A DNA stretch of 64,000 nt from Hyaloraphidium curvatum (taxonomy: Eukaryota > Monoblepharomycota > Hyaloraphidiomycetes > Hyaloraphidiales > Hyaloraphidiaceae), in contig JAIVFI010000033.1 of the NCBI GenBank assembly GCA_025558095.1, positions 124,001-188,000 on the forward strand, in the 5' to 3' direction. Both the position numbers and the translations under genes were made by a program. Below, piece by piece: positions 63,002-64,000 of this stretch. The notes beneath the pieces were generated by a model. The model was given only the letters and a program-made list of their open reading frames with translations. It did no database searches and was not told the origin of the DNA. Numbering within the stretch: the stretch's first letter is position 1; the number at the start of each line of letters is the position of its first letter.

Positions 63002-63143
63002 TCTTTTCGTGTGGTTCTCGTGGTGTACAGAGATCTGTGACGTCAGGCTGCTGTACCACGGACCGCGGTCCCCGTTCTCAAGGCCTCCATCGGCAGGCTG
63101 CTCCATGTTGTCCGAAACCACCCCGTACGCAAAATGCGGCCGA

Positions 63144-63733
63144 TCACTGGGCCGGAGCGGATCCGCAGGCGTTCCGGTGCTCCGCCCAGTCCAACCTCTG
63201 GCACTCTTTGGAGCAGTATACCACGGCCTTGCACCTTTGGCACCTTTTGAACTTGCCGTTGCCGTCGACGGTGGGCGGGTTCGGAACGTTGCAGAACGAG
63301 CAGAACCTCCTGACCTCTGGGTCGAATTGGTGCGGGACGCCGAAGAATCCGTCCAAACCAAGTCGTTTGCGGACGATGGGCATGATGTGGTCGACGTCGG
63401 TTCCCGTCTTGATCAGCTCGGGACCGTCCCAGACTTCGATGGAGAGCGAGTCGACGACGTTGGCGAAGATCGCAGCCGTCCAGTTGATAACAATCTCTTC
63501 GGCGGACGTCAGCGCGCTGCCCTGGGCGCGCCGGGCGGGAAAGTGAGCCCACCGTCCGTGACTTTCTCCAGGTGTTCGCGCGTAGCCGGACGGGCCCATA
63601 CTTTGTTGAGGCGGGGGCGCGAATGCGCAACCGCAAAGAGGAGCGAGCCGGCATTCTTCCTGATGCTCATGTCTGCGAACACGCTGCCGGGCAACTTGTA
63701 GGTGATGCGGAGGTCCACGTCGTTAGCGGCCAT
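63144..63733 (-). CDS. MYND-type zinc-finger protein
   Basis: Two exons (63733-63553 and 63496-63144) give 177 residues. The N-terminal 120 residues look like a small alpha/beta domain (DVDLRITYKLPGSVFADMSI, EIVINWTAAIFANVVDSLSI). The C-terminus is a MYND zinc finger: RFCSFCNVPN, FKRCQRCKAVVYCSKECQ and DWAEHRNAC, with all seven Cys and the His present. MYND fingers mediate protein interaction. The intron acceptor is AAG (GCCGAAG), the only phase-correct option. Confidence 0.85.
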
Positions 63734-64000
63734 TGCAGGTGCGGCGGGGAGCTTCGGCGCGGGGTGCGGATCGGAGCGATGCGGCCGGGGCGGCCGGCGA
63801 GATCCGTCCGTCACGGGGCGGTGGGGGGGCGCAGAGACACGAGGCAAGCAGACGCGCGGCGGCGGCGGTCAAGAGGTGCCGCCGTGGAAGACTCAGAGGC
63901 AGGTTTGCGCGGGACGGTTTGGTGTTGGTCGCGCGCGAGTCACTGGTCCCGCGCGCGCCAGGCTCTTCAGTCTCGGCTTTTGCATGAACTTGTGCAACGT
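63734..64000. other. Upstream region of the MYND gene, window end
   Basis: 267 bp of presumed promoter. No gene or repeat was recognised before the window ends. Confidence 0.4.

Noticed and set aside
1-64000. CRISPR arrays, operons with ribosome binding sites, or prophage-like blocks
   Set aside because: None are seen; the window is intron-bearing eukaryotic DNA.

Overview
The window is 64 kb of GC-rich, gene-dense nuclear DNA from a eukaryote, most likely an early-diverging (zoosporic) fungus. Nearly every multi-exon gene has short GT-AG introns, mostly 50-80 bp, with donors such as GTGGGT, GTGAGT or GTTCGC and CTGAC/CTAAC-like branch sites. A Zn2Cys6 regulator and a DUF3712-like protein point to fungi. 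PLC with EF-hands, IQ-TLDc, CruF-like, PhnZ-like and CPBP proteins fit better in basal fungal lineages than in typical ascomycetes. This placement is an inference. I found no rRNA, convincing tRNA, CRISPR array or complete transposon. Exon boundaries below were chosen so that splice sites, reading phase and family motifs agree; none has been tested against transcripts.

Layout. 0-8 kb: a 161-bp-period repeat, then four minus-strand genes (secreted Cys-rich protein, phosphoinositide PLC, M14 carboxypeptidase, membrane RING-H2 ligase). 8-17.4 kb: five plus-strand genes (PP2C phosphatase with a huge tail, mitochondrial enoyl-CoA isomerase, a 5'-incomplete carboxylesterase, a 3xIQ-TLDc protein, a membrane protein). 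17.4-27.5 kb: a tandemly duplicated YbaY/YscW-like gene, a hot-dog thioesterase, a Zn2Cys6 factor, two small unknowns, a PhnZ-like HD oxygenase and a DUF3712-like membrane protein. 27.9-41.5 kb: a TPR-metallo-beta-lactamase fusion, a Cys-rich type I membrane protein, a nucleotide-sugar epimerase, an unknown, a truncated ANL-like protein, an MFS carrier, a 2OG-Fe(II) oxygenase, a CruF-like protein, a DUF1648 protein and an ankyrin protein. 42-64 kb: a Fungal_trans-like protein, an LRR surface protein, a divergent methyltransferase/CPBP-protease pair, exocyst SEC3, an epoxide-hydrolase-like gene with an antisense HNH-like gene in its proposed intron, a coiled-coil protein, a GNAT, an unknown, a second surface protein and a MYND protein.

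Themes. Two GPI-type surface proteins 15 kb apart (44.7-47.0 and 61.4-63.0 kb) share a repeated cysteine module that I do not recognise from any named family; it is the best candidate here for something undescribed. A prenylcysteine-methyltransferase-like gene and a CAAX-protease-family gene are divergent with 74 bp between their starts, but the first carries an in-frame TAA inside its conserved domain. Calcium/lipid and membrane-traffic genes (PLC, IQ-TLDc, SEC3) occur in the window without forming a cluster. The rest reads as ordinary housekeeping and environmental-response genes.
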